Positions 18,116 to 26,372 of a stretch of DNA of 61,398 bases are shown here, piece by piece. The translations under genes were made by a program, and so were the position numbers. Location: the NCBI GenBank assembly GCA_964629875.1, contig CAZVRK010000013.1, positions 1 to 61,398 of the forward strand, read 5' to 3'. This stretch comes from UBA3495 sp964629875 (GTDB lineage: Bacteria > Chloroflexota > Dehalococcoidia > Lucifugimonadales > UBA3495). Each line of letters begins with the position of its first letter. Position 1 is the first letter of the stretch. The notes below the pieces were generated by a model. It was given only the letters and a program-made list of their open reading frames with translations, was not told where the DNA came from and searched no databases.

Positions 18116-19077
18116 TCCCCATCACTAGGAGATTCAAATCTTTTGGAACCACCATGGCACAGGGGAGTAGTCACACTTTTCGAATCAGTCTCAATTAAGT
18201 GATCAATGCTTTCTACAAACGTTTTCGGGGTAATCCCAAAAACTGTGTTCACAACTCCGATATCAGTAACATTACGTTGGGTCAACATTCTTGCGAGTTC
18301 TCTATTTACAATAGGTTTTGCCATGAAAATATTCATCAGAGCACAAAATACTCCCGAGAACCACAAAGGCAAATGGAGTTTTGTACGCCGCCTACCGATT
18401 ACAGTACATATGGAATCTATAATTTCATTTACGCTCAGATGCTGCCCTCCTCCTAGCTCAACAGTCTTACTCTCAAGATCGTTTCGACTTAGACTAGCCA
18501 CTACACAATATGCAAAATCTCCCACACTGATCGGCTGAACTCTGTTCCTACCACGACCCAATACTGGTACCACAGGCAATGATCTTACTAACGAACCCAA
18601 TATATTGGAAAAACTATCTAATTCACCCGTTATTACTGATGGACGAATAATGGTATATGGTATTTTAGTTTTCTTTAATTCTTGTTCTCCTTTCCATCTG
18701 CTATAAAGATATCTCTCCTTCGGATTGTCATTAGCGCCCAATACGCTAACATGTACCAGATGTTTAATTGAATCCGCATTTTCTACGGCAGAAACTAAAT
18801 TAGCTACGCCTACTGCATTGACAGACAACAAATCCCAGACCCTAGACGGCCGCATTTTAGACACTAGATTGATCACAAGCTCAACACCCTGACACGCACT
18901 GTCAATGGAGTTCTGATTAGTCATATCTCCGTAATATATTTCCACTGATCTGTCAGAAAACACTCTCTCCGAGCCTGGGGTATGCACCAAACATCTAACG
19001 GCGTAGTTGTGCTCTAGTAGCTCTTTGACTACACGTCTCCCAATGAATCCTGTCGCACCGGTCACTAAAACAACCAT
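18112..19077 (-). CDS. NAD(P)-binding epimerase/atypical SDR protein
   Basis: Rossmann-fold protein of 321 residues, in the extended/atypical short-chain dehydrogenase group (NDUFA9-like or NAD(P)-binding). The N-terminal glycine motif VTGATGFIGRRVVKELLEH is clear. The central YLYSRWKGEQELKKT keeps a YxxxK-like pattern (YSRWK), and TIIRPSVITGE follows. Homologues act as sugar epimerases, NADPH-dependent reductases or quinone-complex assembly factors; no specific role is readable. It overlaps folC by 4 bases, suggesting an operon. Confidence 0.75.
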   Translation of the reverse strand: MVVLVTGATGFIGRRVVKELLEHNYAVRCLVHTPGSERVFSDRSVEIYYGDMTNQNSIDSACQGVELVINLVSKMRPSRVWDLLSVNAVGVANLVSAVENADSIKHLVHVSVLGANDNPKERYLYSRWKGEQELKKTKIPYTIIRPSVITGELDSFSNILGSLVRSLPVVPVLGRGRNRVQPISVGDFAYCVVASLSRNDLESKTVELGGGQHLSVNEIIDSICTVIGRRRTKLHLPLWFSGVFCALMNIFMAKPIVNRELARMLTQRNVTDIGVVNTVFGITPKTFVESIDHLIETDSKSVTTPLCHGGSKRFESPSDGE

Positions 19078-19232
19078 ATATTCTGGGCCGAAACGTACTC
19101 TAGCTGTATCGCTTGTGATTCGGCCAAACTCCTCGATTTACGCTCCTTACTATAGCTTGTGAGTTTGATTGTCCTGTTAGTGTAATATTAGCATAGAGAA
19201 AATCCCGCTAATACCCGACAGGAGGCGATATC

Positions 19233-20189
19233 ATAGGGGAAAAAAACATTGAGCTTCACTTCGGATCTAGTACCGTGCTGGGGGCGTCCGAGATTATTGC
19301 AGAAGCCAGATGGCTCGAAGATCTCGAATTCGAATATATTGCCGCTGGGGAACATTTCATGCGTGGGCAACCACCCGGAGTTACACACGCTAGTTTGCCA
19401 TTATTGGCTGTGGCAGCTGGTGCTACTGAAAATATAAGACTACTAACTTCAATATTGTTAACGCCTTTCTACCATCCACTAATGTTAGCAAAGCTTACAA
19501 CTACTCTCGACATAGCCTCATCTGGCCGACTAACGCTAGGAATAGGGGTGGGAGGGGAATTTCCAGCAGAATATGAGGCAGCAGGAATAGACGTTAAGTA
19601 TCGAGGAAGAATAACTAATGAATGCTTATATCTGCTTCGTGAGTTATGGACCGGAAATCCTGTAACGTACCAGAGCAGATTCTTTGATTTGCAAAACGTG
19701 TCGATAAATCCACCGGTGTTTCAAACACCCACTGTCCCTATTTGGGTAGCGGGCAGACGAGATCCCGCAATGAAACGAGCTGTACGATACGGCAACGGAT
19801 GGTTACCCTATTTTTATAGCCCCGAGCGATATACAGATAGTGTACACAAGATAAAAATCATAGCTGAAGAGGAGTCGAAATCACTAGATCAATTCCAATG
19901 GGGCTTTTTCCCCTACATTGCAATATATCCTACAGTAGAAGAGGCTGCTCGAGTCGCTGCTGAAGCCTTAGGAGGTCGCTACCTATATGGAGGGGACTTT
20001 ATAGATATAGTGAAGAACTACTGCATACTTGGACCACCCCAAACATGCATCGAGCGGCTCAGTAAATACGTAGAAGCTGGAGCTCGCCATATCATTTTCA
20101 GCGTCGCGGCACCAAGAGAAGACCGGGCACGTCATATAGAGACAATAGCAAATGAAATAATACCCGGATTGAAAGAACTGTACGATTAA
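19233..20189 (+). CDS. LLM-class oxidoreductase 2 (non-AUG start likely)
   Basis: A second luciferase-like flavin/F420 oxidoreductase. The clear part has YIAAGEHFM, TTLDIASSGRLTLGIGVGGEFPAEYEA and PIWVAGRRDPAMKRAVRYGNGW. From the first ordinary start (GTG at 19275) it is 304 residues, but that removes the first barrel strand, which can be read upstream in frame as NIELHFGSSTVLG. The frame is open from 19212 and contains no ATG, GTG or TTG before 19275. A strong AGGAGG at 19220-19225 sits 7 bases ahead of ATA at 19233. I place the start there tentatively (318 residues). An ATT at 19248 is another candidate, and an ATG-to-ATA sequence change is possible. Confidence 0.75.
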   Translation: MGEKNIELHFGSSTVLGASEIIAEARWLEDLEFEYIAAGEHFMRGQPPGVTHASLPLLAVAAGATENIRLLTSILLTPFYHPLMLAKLTTTLDIASSGRLTLGIGVGGEFPAEYEAAGIDVKYRGRITNECLYLLRELWTGNPVTYQSRFFDLQNVSINPPVFQTPTVPIWVAGRRDPAMKRAVRYGNGWLPYFYSPERYTDSVHKIKIIAEEESKSLDQFQWGFFPYIAIYPTVEEAARVAAEALGGRYLYGGDFIDIVKNYCILGPPQTCIERLSKYVEAGARHIIFSVAAPREDRARHIETIANEIIPGLKELYD

Positions 20190-20267
20190 TGCACAAGCAC
20201 AGCCTAAACCCGCAGTTATCTTCAATAATAAGGTTTGTTTATATTCCGTTTATGTAAAGCTTTGGTG

Positions 20268-20288
20268 TATAATTCGTGATTAAGTCAC
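20268..20288 (+). promoter_or_regulatory. Candidate -10 box with overlapping inverted repeat
   Basis: TATAAT (20268-20273) lies about 60 bases ahead of the radical SAM gene. Just downstream GTGATTAAGTCAC (20276-20288) is an imperfect palindrome with GTGA/TCAC half-sites, where an operator would be expected. The -35 (TTCCGT, 18 bp upstream) is weak. Confidence 0.35.
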
Positions 20289-20331
20289 TGTAAATTTTTA
20301 TAAGAGTGAAAATCTAATTAAGAGGCAGTGC

Positions 20332-22122
20332 ATGTCACAGTCAAAAAGAGTAGTCCTAATCCAGCCAGCGTCAGCTGGCGGCAATTTTGAATATATAGCC
20401 ATTCCTAGGCAAGGGATGCTGTTCCTGTCTGGAGCCCTGGGCCAGTGGGATGGTCAGTACCAATACGAGCGACAGATATGGTTCGAGGACAGAGTCGGAC
20501 TCATTGATCCAGATAAAGACTTGGACGGCGTAGATATATTACTAGTCACCGCGCTAATTAACGAAGCTCCTAGAGCATATCAACTTGCTACCTTAGCTAA
20601 GGAATACCATCCGGAGCTAATAACCATCGGAGGTGGACCGCAAATGAGTCCACTTCCTGACGAAGCCATACGACTAGGAAAGTTTGATGTCATAGTCAAC
20701 AGAGAAGGCGAGGACATCATTGGGCAATTATGTGATGTGCTTTTAGAGTACAAGACCTCCTCAATGTTGGACTCCTATTTGGATAATATATCTGGCATTA
20801 GCTATATGAGAGACGGTAACGTGGTACAAACTAAACGTGTTGGATTAGTATCACCCGATTTCGTGGAATTGCCCGACTATTTATCTATTAAAGACCTCGG
20901 ACCTGATAATCCTATGGCAGGAGGTGTTCTAGAAACCGTGAGAGGTTGCACCGAAAACTGCTCTTACTGTCAGGTTATTCAACAATTTCTTGGTTACCGA
21001 CTGATTAATCAAGACACAGAAATCAAAAGACTCCACCAACTAGAACAGTTGGCATCGGACGGGCTTATACACTCCGGTCGGAACGGTAAATTTAACGTAT
21101 TCATATCGGACGACCTACATCCGCCGCCACTGAGGGCAGTAAAATTCCGAAACGAGCGACTAGAGCGGCTTAAAAACTGGCATGGTCATACAGAGAATAT
21201 GAACCTAATATGTCAGGCTCGGGCAGAAATCGGCCAAGACCCTGAGTTAGCCCAATCTATGTATGATGCAAATATAAAGATGTTGTATCTCGGAGTTGAA
21301 TCAAATAATGCCCAGAATTTACTTGCGGTAGGTAAACGGCAAGAACCTGGCCAAATGGAGCGGGACCTAACCACTTTGAATGGGATGGGATTCTCTGTCG
21401 TGGCGATGACTATAATTGGATTACCTTATGACACCGAAGAATCAATTATGAATCTCGCAGATTGGGTAACACAAAACAGTCGCTACCAAACGGCCAACCT
21501 ACTTACTCCGCTTCCGGCTACGTCCAATTGGACAGATTTGAAGCCCCTGAATGAAAACGGTGACTTGTTAGAAGAGGGTGAAATACGTCCTTACCATTTG
21601 TATACCGGAAGGCAATTTGTACATCACGACGAACGCTGGAGTATGGATGAAAGCAGGGCAATCTTTGACAAATATACAGGACGACTAACGTCTATAGACA
21701 CTTTATATGGCAGAATATTCCGTATTTTACGATCATACCGCATGAGGTTAGCGGCAAGCGGCAAAGATTTGGGTGACACAATTAGCTCTAGAATCGCCGA
21801 AGCCACAGAAACACTGAAGCTTTGGTCTGATCCCATGAGCTCCGTCGGCAAGGAGCTAGGCTACTCCGTATCATCTAGAATAGCCGATCTCACTGAAAGT
21901 CTCAGATCAGTGTCTCAACCATTAGCTAACAGCCCAAAAGAGTTGTCAGATACCATAGGCATACAGGTTCACGAATTAGCAGAAAACCTATCCAGTCTAG
22001 CAGATCCGGCAACTGCTGATCGCCAAGATATTGCCAGCAAAGTTACATCCAGTATTTCAAGTTTGTCGGAGCTATTAAACCAAGTATATGACACTCCAAA
22101 CAAACCAAATCCAGTATCATGA
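20332..22122 (+). CDS. B12-binding-type radical SAM protein with four C-terminal 29-aa repeats
   Basis: A 596-residue protein. The N-terminal half (about 1-150) resembles the B12-binding domain of BchE/Hpn-type radical SAM proteins (VVLIQPA, IGGGPQMSPLPDEAI, NREGED), though the cobalamin DxHxxG motif is not evident. The radical SAM core follows, with the cluster motif CTENCSYC (Cys206, 210, 213). Residues 477-592 are four consecutive 29-residue repeats with conserved pattern (G/P)K(D/E)L...I..RI.ELTE.L, ending 4 residues before the C-terminus. They look like amphipathic helices. The partner gene is fabF2, 26 bases downstream, which hints at lipid or polyketide modification; this is inference. 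Confidence 0.8.
   Translation: MSQSKRVVLIQPASAGGNFEYIAIPRQGMLFLSGALGQWDGQYQYERQIWFEDRVGLIDPDKDLDGVDILLVTALINEAPRAYQLATLAKEYHPELITIGGGPQMSPLPDEAIRLGKFDVIVNREGEDIIGQLCDVLLEYKTSSMLDSYLDNISGISYMRDGNVVQTKRVGLVSPDFVELPDYLSIKDLGPDNPMAGGVLETVRGCTENCSYCQVIQQFLGYRLINQDTEIKRLHQLEQLASDGLIHSGRNGKFNVFISDDLHPPPLRAVKFRNERLERLKNWHGHTENMNLICQARAEIGQDPELAQSMYDANIKMLYLGVESNNAQNLLAVGKRQEPGQMERDLTTLNGMGFSVVAMTIIGLPYDTEESIMNLADWVTQNSRYQTANLLTPLPATSNWTDLKPLNENGDLLEEGEIRPYHLYTGRQFVHHDERWSMDESRAIFDKYTGRLTSIDTLYGRIFRILRSYRMRLAASGKDLGDTISSRIAEATETLKLWSDPMSSVGKELGYSVSSRIADLTESLRSVSQPLANSPKELSDTIGIQVHELAENLSSLADPATADRQDIASKVTSSISSLSELLNQVYDTPNKPNPVS
21760..22107 (+). repeat. Four 29-residue protein repeats (87 bp each)
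   Basis: Codons 477-505, 506-534, 535-563 and 564-592 of the radical SAM gene align without gaps. Repeat position 4 is L/L/L/I, position 8 is I/V/I/V, position 12 is I/I/V/I, position 17 is always E and position 19 always L; positions 24-25 are mostly D/Q-P. DNA identity between copies is low, so the repeat is old and held at the protein level. Confidence 0.85.
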
Positions 22123-22148
22123 CGGCCACGGTTCTGAGCTAAAAACCT

Positions 22149-23396
22149 ATGAATCATAGCCAAGCTGTAGTGATAACCGGGATAGGGACGATAAGCCCTG
22201 TTGGTTTGGATATAAATTCCAGTTGGAAACAACTTATTGCGGGACAGTCCGGAATAGACTTTATAAGCGCTTTCGACACCACTGGATTTGAGACTACATT
22301 TGCAGGGGAAGTTAAGGGATTTGATCCAGAAAATTATATGGATCGCAAAGACGCTCGTAGAATGGACAGATTCGCGCAGTTCGCCGTAGCTGCATCTAAG
22401 GAAGCATGCAAGCAAGCTGACCTAGATATTTCATCACTAGATCCCTTTAGAACAGGAGTTGTAGTGGGCAGCGGAATTGGAGGCATAGTTACACTATCCC
22501 AACAGCAAGAAATTTTAGCCTCAAAGGGACCTCGTAGAGTTACTCCGTTCTTAATACCCATGATGCTGGGAGATATGGCATCAGCTCAGGTTTCCATGGC
22601 CACTGGCGCTATGGGAGCAAATTTTTGCACAGTATCTTCTTGTTCTAGTGGGGCAGATGCACTGGGGCAAGGATGGGAAATGATACGCAGAGGACAAGCA
22701 GACGTAGTAATTGCAGGAGGCAGTGAAGCTCCAATAACTCCTATAGCAGTAGCCGGCTTCAATGCCTGTAAAGCTCTTTCTCGTTTCAATGATGATCCCC
22801 ATAAAGCGAGCAGACCGTTCGATAAAGACCGCGATGGCTTCGTTATGGCTGAAGGATCTGCAATGCTCATACTAGAGAGCGCTGAGCATGCCGCTAACCG
22901 CGGGATCAAGCCACTTGCTATACTGGCTGGCTACGGCGCGACTTCGGATGCACACCATCTGACGGAACCAAATCCTACAGGTCAAAGTGCTTCGAACGCC
23001 GTAAAAATGGCCATGAGCGCCGCACAGATCCATCCCAAAGAGATAGACTACCTAAACGCTCACGGAACATCGACTCCTCTAAACGATCGACAAGAAACCA
23101 AAGCTATCAAACTTGCCCTGGGTGAAGAGGCATATCGCGTACCTATAAGCTCTACCAAATCCATGACCGGTCATCTACTAGGGGCAGGAGGAGCTCTTGA
23201 AGCTTCTGTATGCATAATGGCGATACAAAACGGTATTATACCTCCGACAGCAAACCTCGATGAAGCAGATGACGACTGTGACCTGAATTACACTCCTCAG
23301 AAATCCAGAGAGTTAGAAATAAATACCTGTGTCAGCAATTCTTTTGGATTCGGGGGGCACAATTCCGTTCTGGTGTTTACAAACCCAAGTCGATAA
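22149..23396 (+). CDS. fabF: Beta-ketoacyl-ACP synthase II (FabF) 2
   Basis: A second condensing enzyme, 415 residues. Catalytic residues are in place: Cys in TVSSCSSGADALG, His in NAHGTSTPLND, and Lys/His in STKSMTGHLLGAGG. It is a close relative of the gene at 15421-16668 but distinct in sequence around the active-site Cys (SSCSSGADA rather than TACAASNQA), which could mean different chain preference. It follows the radical SAM gene by 26 bases on the same strand. It may serve a dedicated lipid or secondary pathway rather than bulk fatty acid synthesis; this is inferred from context only. Confidence 0.92.
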   Translation: MNHSQAVVITGIGTISPVGLDINSSWKQLIAGQSGIDFISAFDTTGFETTFAGEVKGFDPENYMDRKDARRMDRFAQFAVAASKEACKQADLDISSLDPFRTGVVVGSGIGGIVTLSQQQEILASKGPRRVTPFLIPMMLGDMASAQVSMATGAMGANFCTVSSCSSGADALGQGWEMIRRGQADVVIAGGSEAPITPIAVAGFNACKALSRFNDDPHKASRPFDKDRDGFVMAEGSAMLILESAEHAANRGIKPLAILAGYGATSDAHHLTEPNPTGQSASNAVKMAMSAAQIHPKEIDYLNAHGTSTPLNDRQETKAIKLALGEEAYRVPISSTKSMTGHLLGAGGALEASVCIMAIQNGIIPPTANLDEADDDCDLNYTPQKSRELEINTCVSNSFGFGGHNSVLVFTNPSR

Positions 23397-23419
23397 AAAT
23401 CGGTATACCTTGATTAAAT

Positions 23420-24313
23420 TTAAGATTCAGATCGTCTCACCAAACTAGCCTTGTAAACCAATAATGGCACAGTCACTATTAGAATTGCCAAACAAACTAT
23501 CTGAGCTTCGTTTAAACCGAAGTAGGTATTTGCCTCTATTCTAAGGAAGCTTATGAAAAATCTTCCCAACGCGTATAGGCTCAAAGCTAACGCAAATACC
23601 ATGCCATCTGGTCTCAACTTGTCTTTGGCAAACCACAAAACAACTACTATTAGCAGATCAAATATTAACTCATAGGCAACAGCTGGATGACTAGCAGGGC
23701 GATTTATGCCAGGGCTATCTGGATGAGTATAAATTACCCCCCACGGCAATGTGGTAAATCTAGCAAAGTGCTCGCCATTTATTATGTCTCCGATTCTACC
23801 GATAGCCATACCGAACAGAAGACAAGGGGCGACTAGATCCGCGAAACTACCGATTCGGGGTAACTGTATTGACTCTGCTTTTCCGAAAACTCTCGAACAA
23901 CTATCCCAAAGCTTAAGAAACCAATCCGAATTCCGGATCATAATATAAGCAGACCCACCGGCGAATCCTCCCAATACAGCACCAAGAATAGCTATGCCGC
24001 CCTTCCAAACCATAAATATGGTCAACGGACAGTCTCCGTATCCAGTGAAAGCCTTTCCGCAGACACCCCCACTGTTCCAAAAGTCCACTACATGCAATAT
24101 TCGAGCGCCAACTATGCCGCCAATGATGCACCACATTGCAATAGATAATATTGCATCTGAGTTCAACCCTTGCTTAGTACCAAATCTATGGACCAAGTAC
24201 ACCGCGACTGCTACTCCGACAACGGTAAAAAAACCATGCCACGAAAACAGGAATGGACCTAAGCCAAAGATGTATGGATCAAAGGGTATTGAAATGGTTC
24301 CTAGAACATTCAT
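23420..24313 (-). CDS. lgt: Prolipoprotein diacylglyceryl transferase
   Basis: Integral membrane enzyme that moves diacylglyceryl from phosphatidylglycerol to the lipobox Cys of prolipoproteins. The 297-residue protein has about seven hydrophobic segments and the Lgt signature GRIGDIINGEHF (family GRxGNFxNxE), plus PWGVIYTHPD and RPASHPAVAYEL with the catalytic His region, and the GLxxG-like GRFFISFLR segment near the C-terminus. It is last in the rsmA-ispE-lgt order. Lipoprotein anchoring implies at least a monoderm-style lipoprotein pathway. Confidence 0.93.
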   Translation of the reverse strand: MNVLGTISIPFDPYIFGLGPFLFSWHGFFTVVGVAVAVYLVHRFGTKQGLNSDAILSIAMWCIIGGIVGARILHVVDFWNSGGVCGKAFTGYGDCPLTIFMVWKGGIAILGAVLGGFAGGSAYIMIRNSDWFLKLWDSCSRVFGKAESIQLPRIGSFADLVAPCLLFGMAIGRIGDIINGEHFARFTTLPWGVIYTHPDSPGINRPASHPAVAYELIFDLLIVVVLWFAKDKLRPDGMVFALALSLYALGRFFISFLRIEANTYFGLNEAQIVCLAILIVTVPLLVYKASLVRRSES

Positions 24314-24344
24314 AAGTATCTCGCCTAAACTTTCTCTAGTATTG

Positions 24345-25202
24345 TTAACAGTACATTTGACTTGGAATTATAGCATGTACTAAATTAGCTTCAGCTTCAA
24401 ATAATGAACAGATTTCTCTAACCTCTGGATATCTACTAGGTTCCCTATCTATAGCAAACATGCCAGGCCCCGCCCCACAAAGGTGCAAGGATAATCCTGT
24501 ATCCCTTTCCACAGAGGTTTTAAGTGTCTGAAGTTCTTCAAAGATTTCAAAAGCAACTGTTTCGAAGACATTAAACATATCAGTCTCAACGATCATCTTA
24601 TTGTGCAGATTATTTATCAGTCTGTCTGTTACAGTGCCATCCGTATAATGATGAGACCTTATGTTTCCATACATCTGCTTAGTTTTATTTTCTATAGTAC
24701 TCTTAGGAAATATAAGTATGATCGGAGTTCCATCTAAACCTCGAATTTCCGATATTAATTCTCCTCTGCCTTCACCTAACACCGTGGCCTCCCGCAATAG
24801 AGCCGGTATATCAGAACCCACACTAGCACCTATATCTTCCAACCTCTCTGATGATAACTCGAGACCCCAGAGCTCGTTTAGCGCCTTCAGAGTCACTGCA
24901 GCGTCACTACTTCCTCCTCCGAGGCCAAACCCAACGGGAATATGTTTCTCCAATCTGATATATGCTCCTCTCCCGCATTGAGTATATTCTAGCAATTTAT
25001 CAGCAACCCTCTTAACCAAGTTGATGTCATCAGATATATTTAAGTTGTCGCACTCGACAATCAAATTAGGGTGCAGTTCAAATTCGATATTATCCGATAA
25101 ATCTATCCTTTGTAGAACAGTTTTAATTTCGTGAAACTCATCATTTCTTCGGCCTAGAACCTCTAGGCTCAAGTTTATTTTTGCGGGCGCATTTAATTTC
25201 AC
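24345..25202 (-). CDS. ispE: 4-diphosphocytidyl-2-C-methyl-D-erythritol kinase
   Basis: GHMP kinase of the MEP isoprenoid pathway, phosphorylating CDP-ME. The 285-residue length is typical. The N-terminal APAKINLSLEVLGRR is family-specific, the ATP-binding motif is PVGFGLGGGSSDAAV, and the C-terminal motif is LHLCGAGPGMFAI. It overlaps rsmA by 4 bases at its start (ATGA), indicating coupling. Other MEP genes are outside the window. Confidence 0.94.
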   Translation of the reverse strand: MKLNAPAKINLSLEVLGRRNDEFHEIKTVLQRIDLSDNIEFELHPNLIVECDNLNISDDINLVKRVADKLLEYTQCGRGAYIRLEKHIPVGFGLGGGSSDAAVTLKALNELWGLELSSERLEDIGASVGSDIPALLREATVLGEGRGELISEIRGLDGTPIILIFPKSTIENKTKQMYGNIRSHHYTDGTVTDRLINNLHNKMIVETDMFNVFETVAFEIFEELQTLKTSVERDTGLSLHLCGAGPGMFAIDREPSRYPEVREICSLFEAEANLVHAIIPSQMYC

Positions 25203-26014
25203 TCGATTATAGTCTCCATTGAGACATGTAAATTAACCCACTCGTTCAAACTTAAAGTTTCAGCGCGACGTGTTCCATCAATATCTGCATTATGTAAACC
25301 TGCCGCGACGATACTATTATCCACCCCCAAACCATGACTCAAAGAATTCTTAAGTTGTTTTCTGCGCGCGGAAAACCCTGCCCTAACTATCGAAAAAAAC
25401 GCGTCCCGTTTTTCTCTAACAATATAAGGTTCACTCCGTGGTTCAAGTAATACAACAGACGATACTACTGCAGGAGGAGGCCTGAAAGCTTTAGCTGGCA
25501 CGTGACACACTAATCTTGAATCCGCATAACATTGGGTAGCGACTGATAACACACTCATATTTCCGGGTTTAGCTACCATAGCTCTTGCAACCTCTCTTTG
25601 AACCATAACCACAAGTAGTTCTGGAGGGCTTTCATCTTCTAAAAACCTCCGTATAATCGGGGTAGCCGCATAATACGGTAAATTAGCAACCAGTTTATAC
25701 TTTTGCCCATTCATAATTTCATCAATGTTTACCTGGCGTGCATCAGCGTTTACTACGGTCAAGTTCGCTGGTGCCCCAAGTTTTTCGGGCAGTATATCTG
25801 CTAGCTCCTGGTCTATTTCTATGCAGATAACTTTACTAGCTGCATCTATCAGTCGAGAAGTCAGTGCGCCCTTACCAGGACCCACTTCAAGAACGACATC
25901 GGAACCGGATATCTTAGAAGCGTTGATTATCCTGTTAAGGTACGCTCCATCCACCAAGAAATGCTGACCTAGTGATTTCCTCGGTGAACGCCGTATTCGA
26001 GACTTATTATTCAA
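25199..26014 (-). CDS. rsmA: 16S rRNA dimethyladenosine methyltransferase (KsgA)
   Basis: Dimethylates the two adjacent adenines in the helix 45 loop of 16S rRNA. The family N-terminus KSLGQHFLVDGAYLNRI, motif I VVLEVGPGKGALTSRL and the NLPYYAATPI catalytic motif are present. The frame is open to an ATG at 26116, but the first 34 codons would overlap the 3' part of the SRP RNA gene and do not look like KsgA. I therefore place the start at TTG 26014, which gives 271 residues and has AGAGAGGG a few bases upstream. ispE follows with a 4-base overlap. Confidence 0.92.
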   Translation of the reverse strand: MNNKSRIRRSPRKSLGQHFLVDGAYLNRIINASKISGSDVVLEVGPGKGALTSRLIDAASKVICIEIDQELADILPEKLGAPANLTVVNADARQVNIDEIMNGQKYKLVANLPYYAATPIIRRFLEDESPPELLVVMVQREVARAMVAKPGNMSVLSVATQCYADSRLVCHVPAKAFRPPPAVVSSVVLLEPRSEPYIVREKRDAFFSIVRAGFSARRKQLKNSLSHGLGVDNSIVAAGLHNADIDGTRRAETLSLNEWVNLHVSMETIIE

Positions 26015-26033
26015 ATACCCTCTCTGGATAAAA

Positions 26034-26307
26034 GAGACCGTGCACCCTTCTTCGACTAAACATAATAAACATGTATCAAAACCGTAACTCAGGCCAGGCA
26101 CTCCCACGGCACCCATAGGATCTCGTTTACCGTTGCTTCCTTCCGGACCTGGCGGGGTTCACGAGTCTATGCCGCGTGGGACCCAATCGTCAACATTCCG
26201 ATACAAACACAGAGGTCTATCACATTGAGCCTCTAGAAGGGGATTACGCCCCGCTGTAGCGGATTGCGGGTACAGGGCACCGCTAACTCCCCGCCTAGCA
26301 CGATCTC
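26034..26307 (-). ncRNA. ffs: Signal recognition particle RNA, large bacterial type
   Basis: The minus strand carries the SRP RNA core, with CAGGTCCGGAAGGAAGCA (near 26152-26135), the helix 8 loop that binds Ffh. At the 5' end are the Alu-domain stretches TGCTAGGCGGGGAG and AGCGGTGCCCTGTACCCG, as in Bacillus scRNA. The 5' CGTGC pairs with GCACG near the 3' end, followed by CTCTTTT. The length of about 270 bases is that of the long form with an Alu domain, not 4.5S RNA. Ends are estimated to within a few bases. Confidence 0.92.
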
Positions 26308-26314
26308 ATAACTA

Positions 26315-26343
26315 ATGTTAGATTAGGTAGATATAGGTGTCAA
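26315..26343 (-). promoter_or_regulatory. Promoter of the SRP RNA
   Basis: On the minus strand, TTGACA (26343-26338) and TAACAT (26320-26315) are 17 bp apart. Predicted initiation near 26308 agrees with the RNA 5' end deduced from pairing. Confidence 0.65.
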
Positions 26344-26372
26344 TTACCCCACAGAATGCTAGAATCTTGTCC

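Noticed and set aside
26015..26116. N-terminal extension of rsmA
   Set aside because: It overlaps the SRP RNA 3' region and does not resemble KsgA; TTG 26014 is preferred.
26337..26372. GTG start for galU
   Set aside because: The codon lies in the -35 region of the divergent SRP RNA promoter, and the added residues are foreign to the family.
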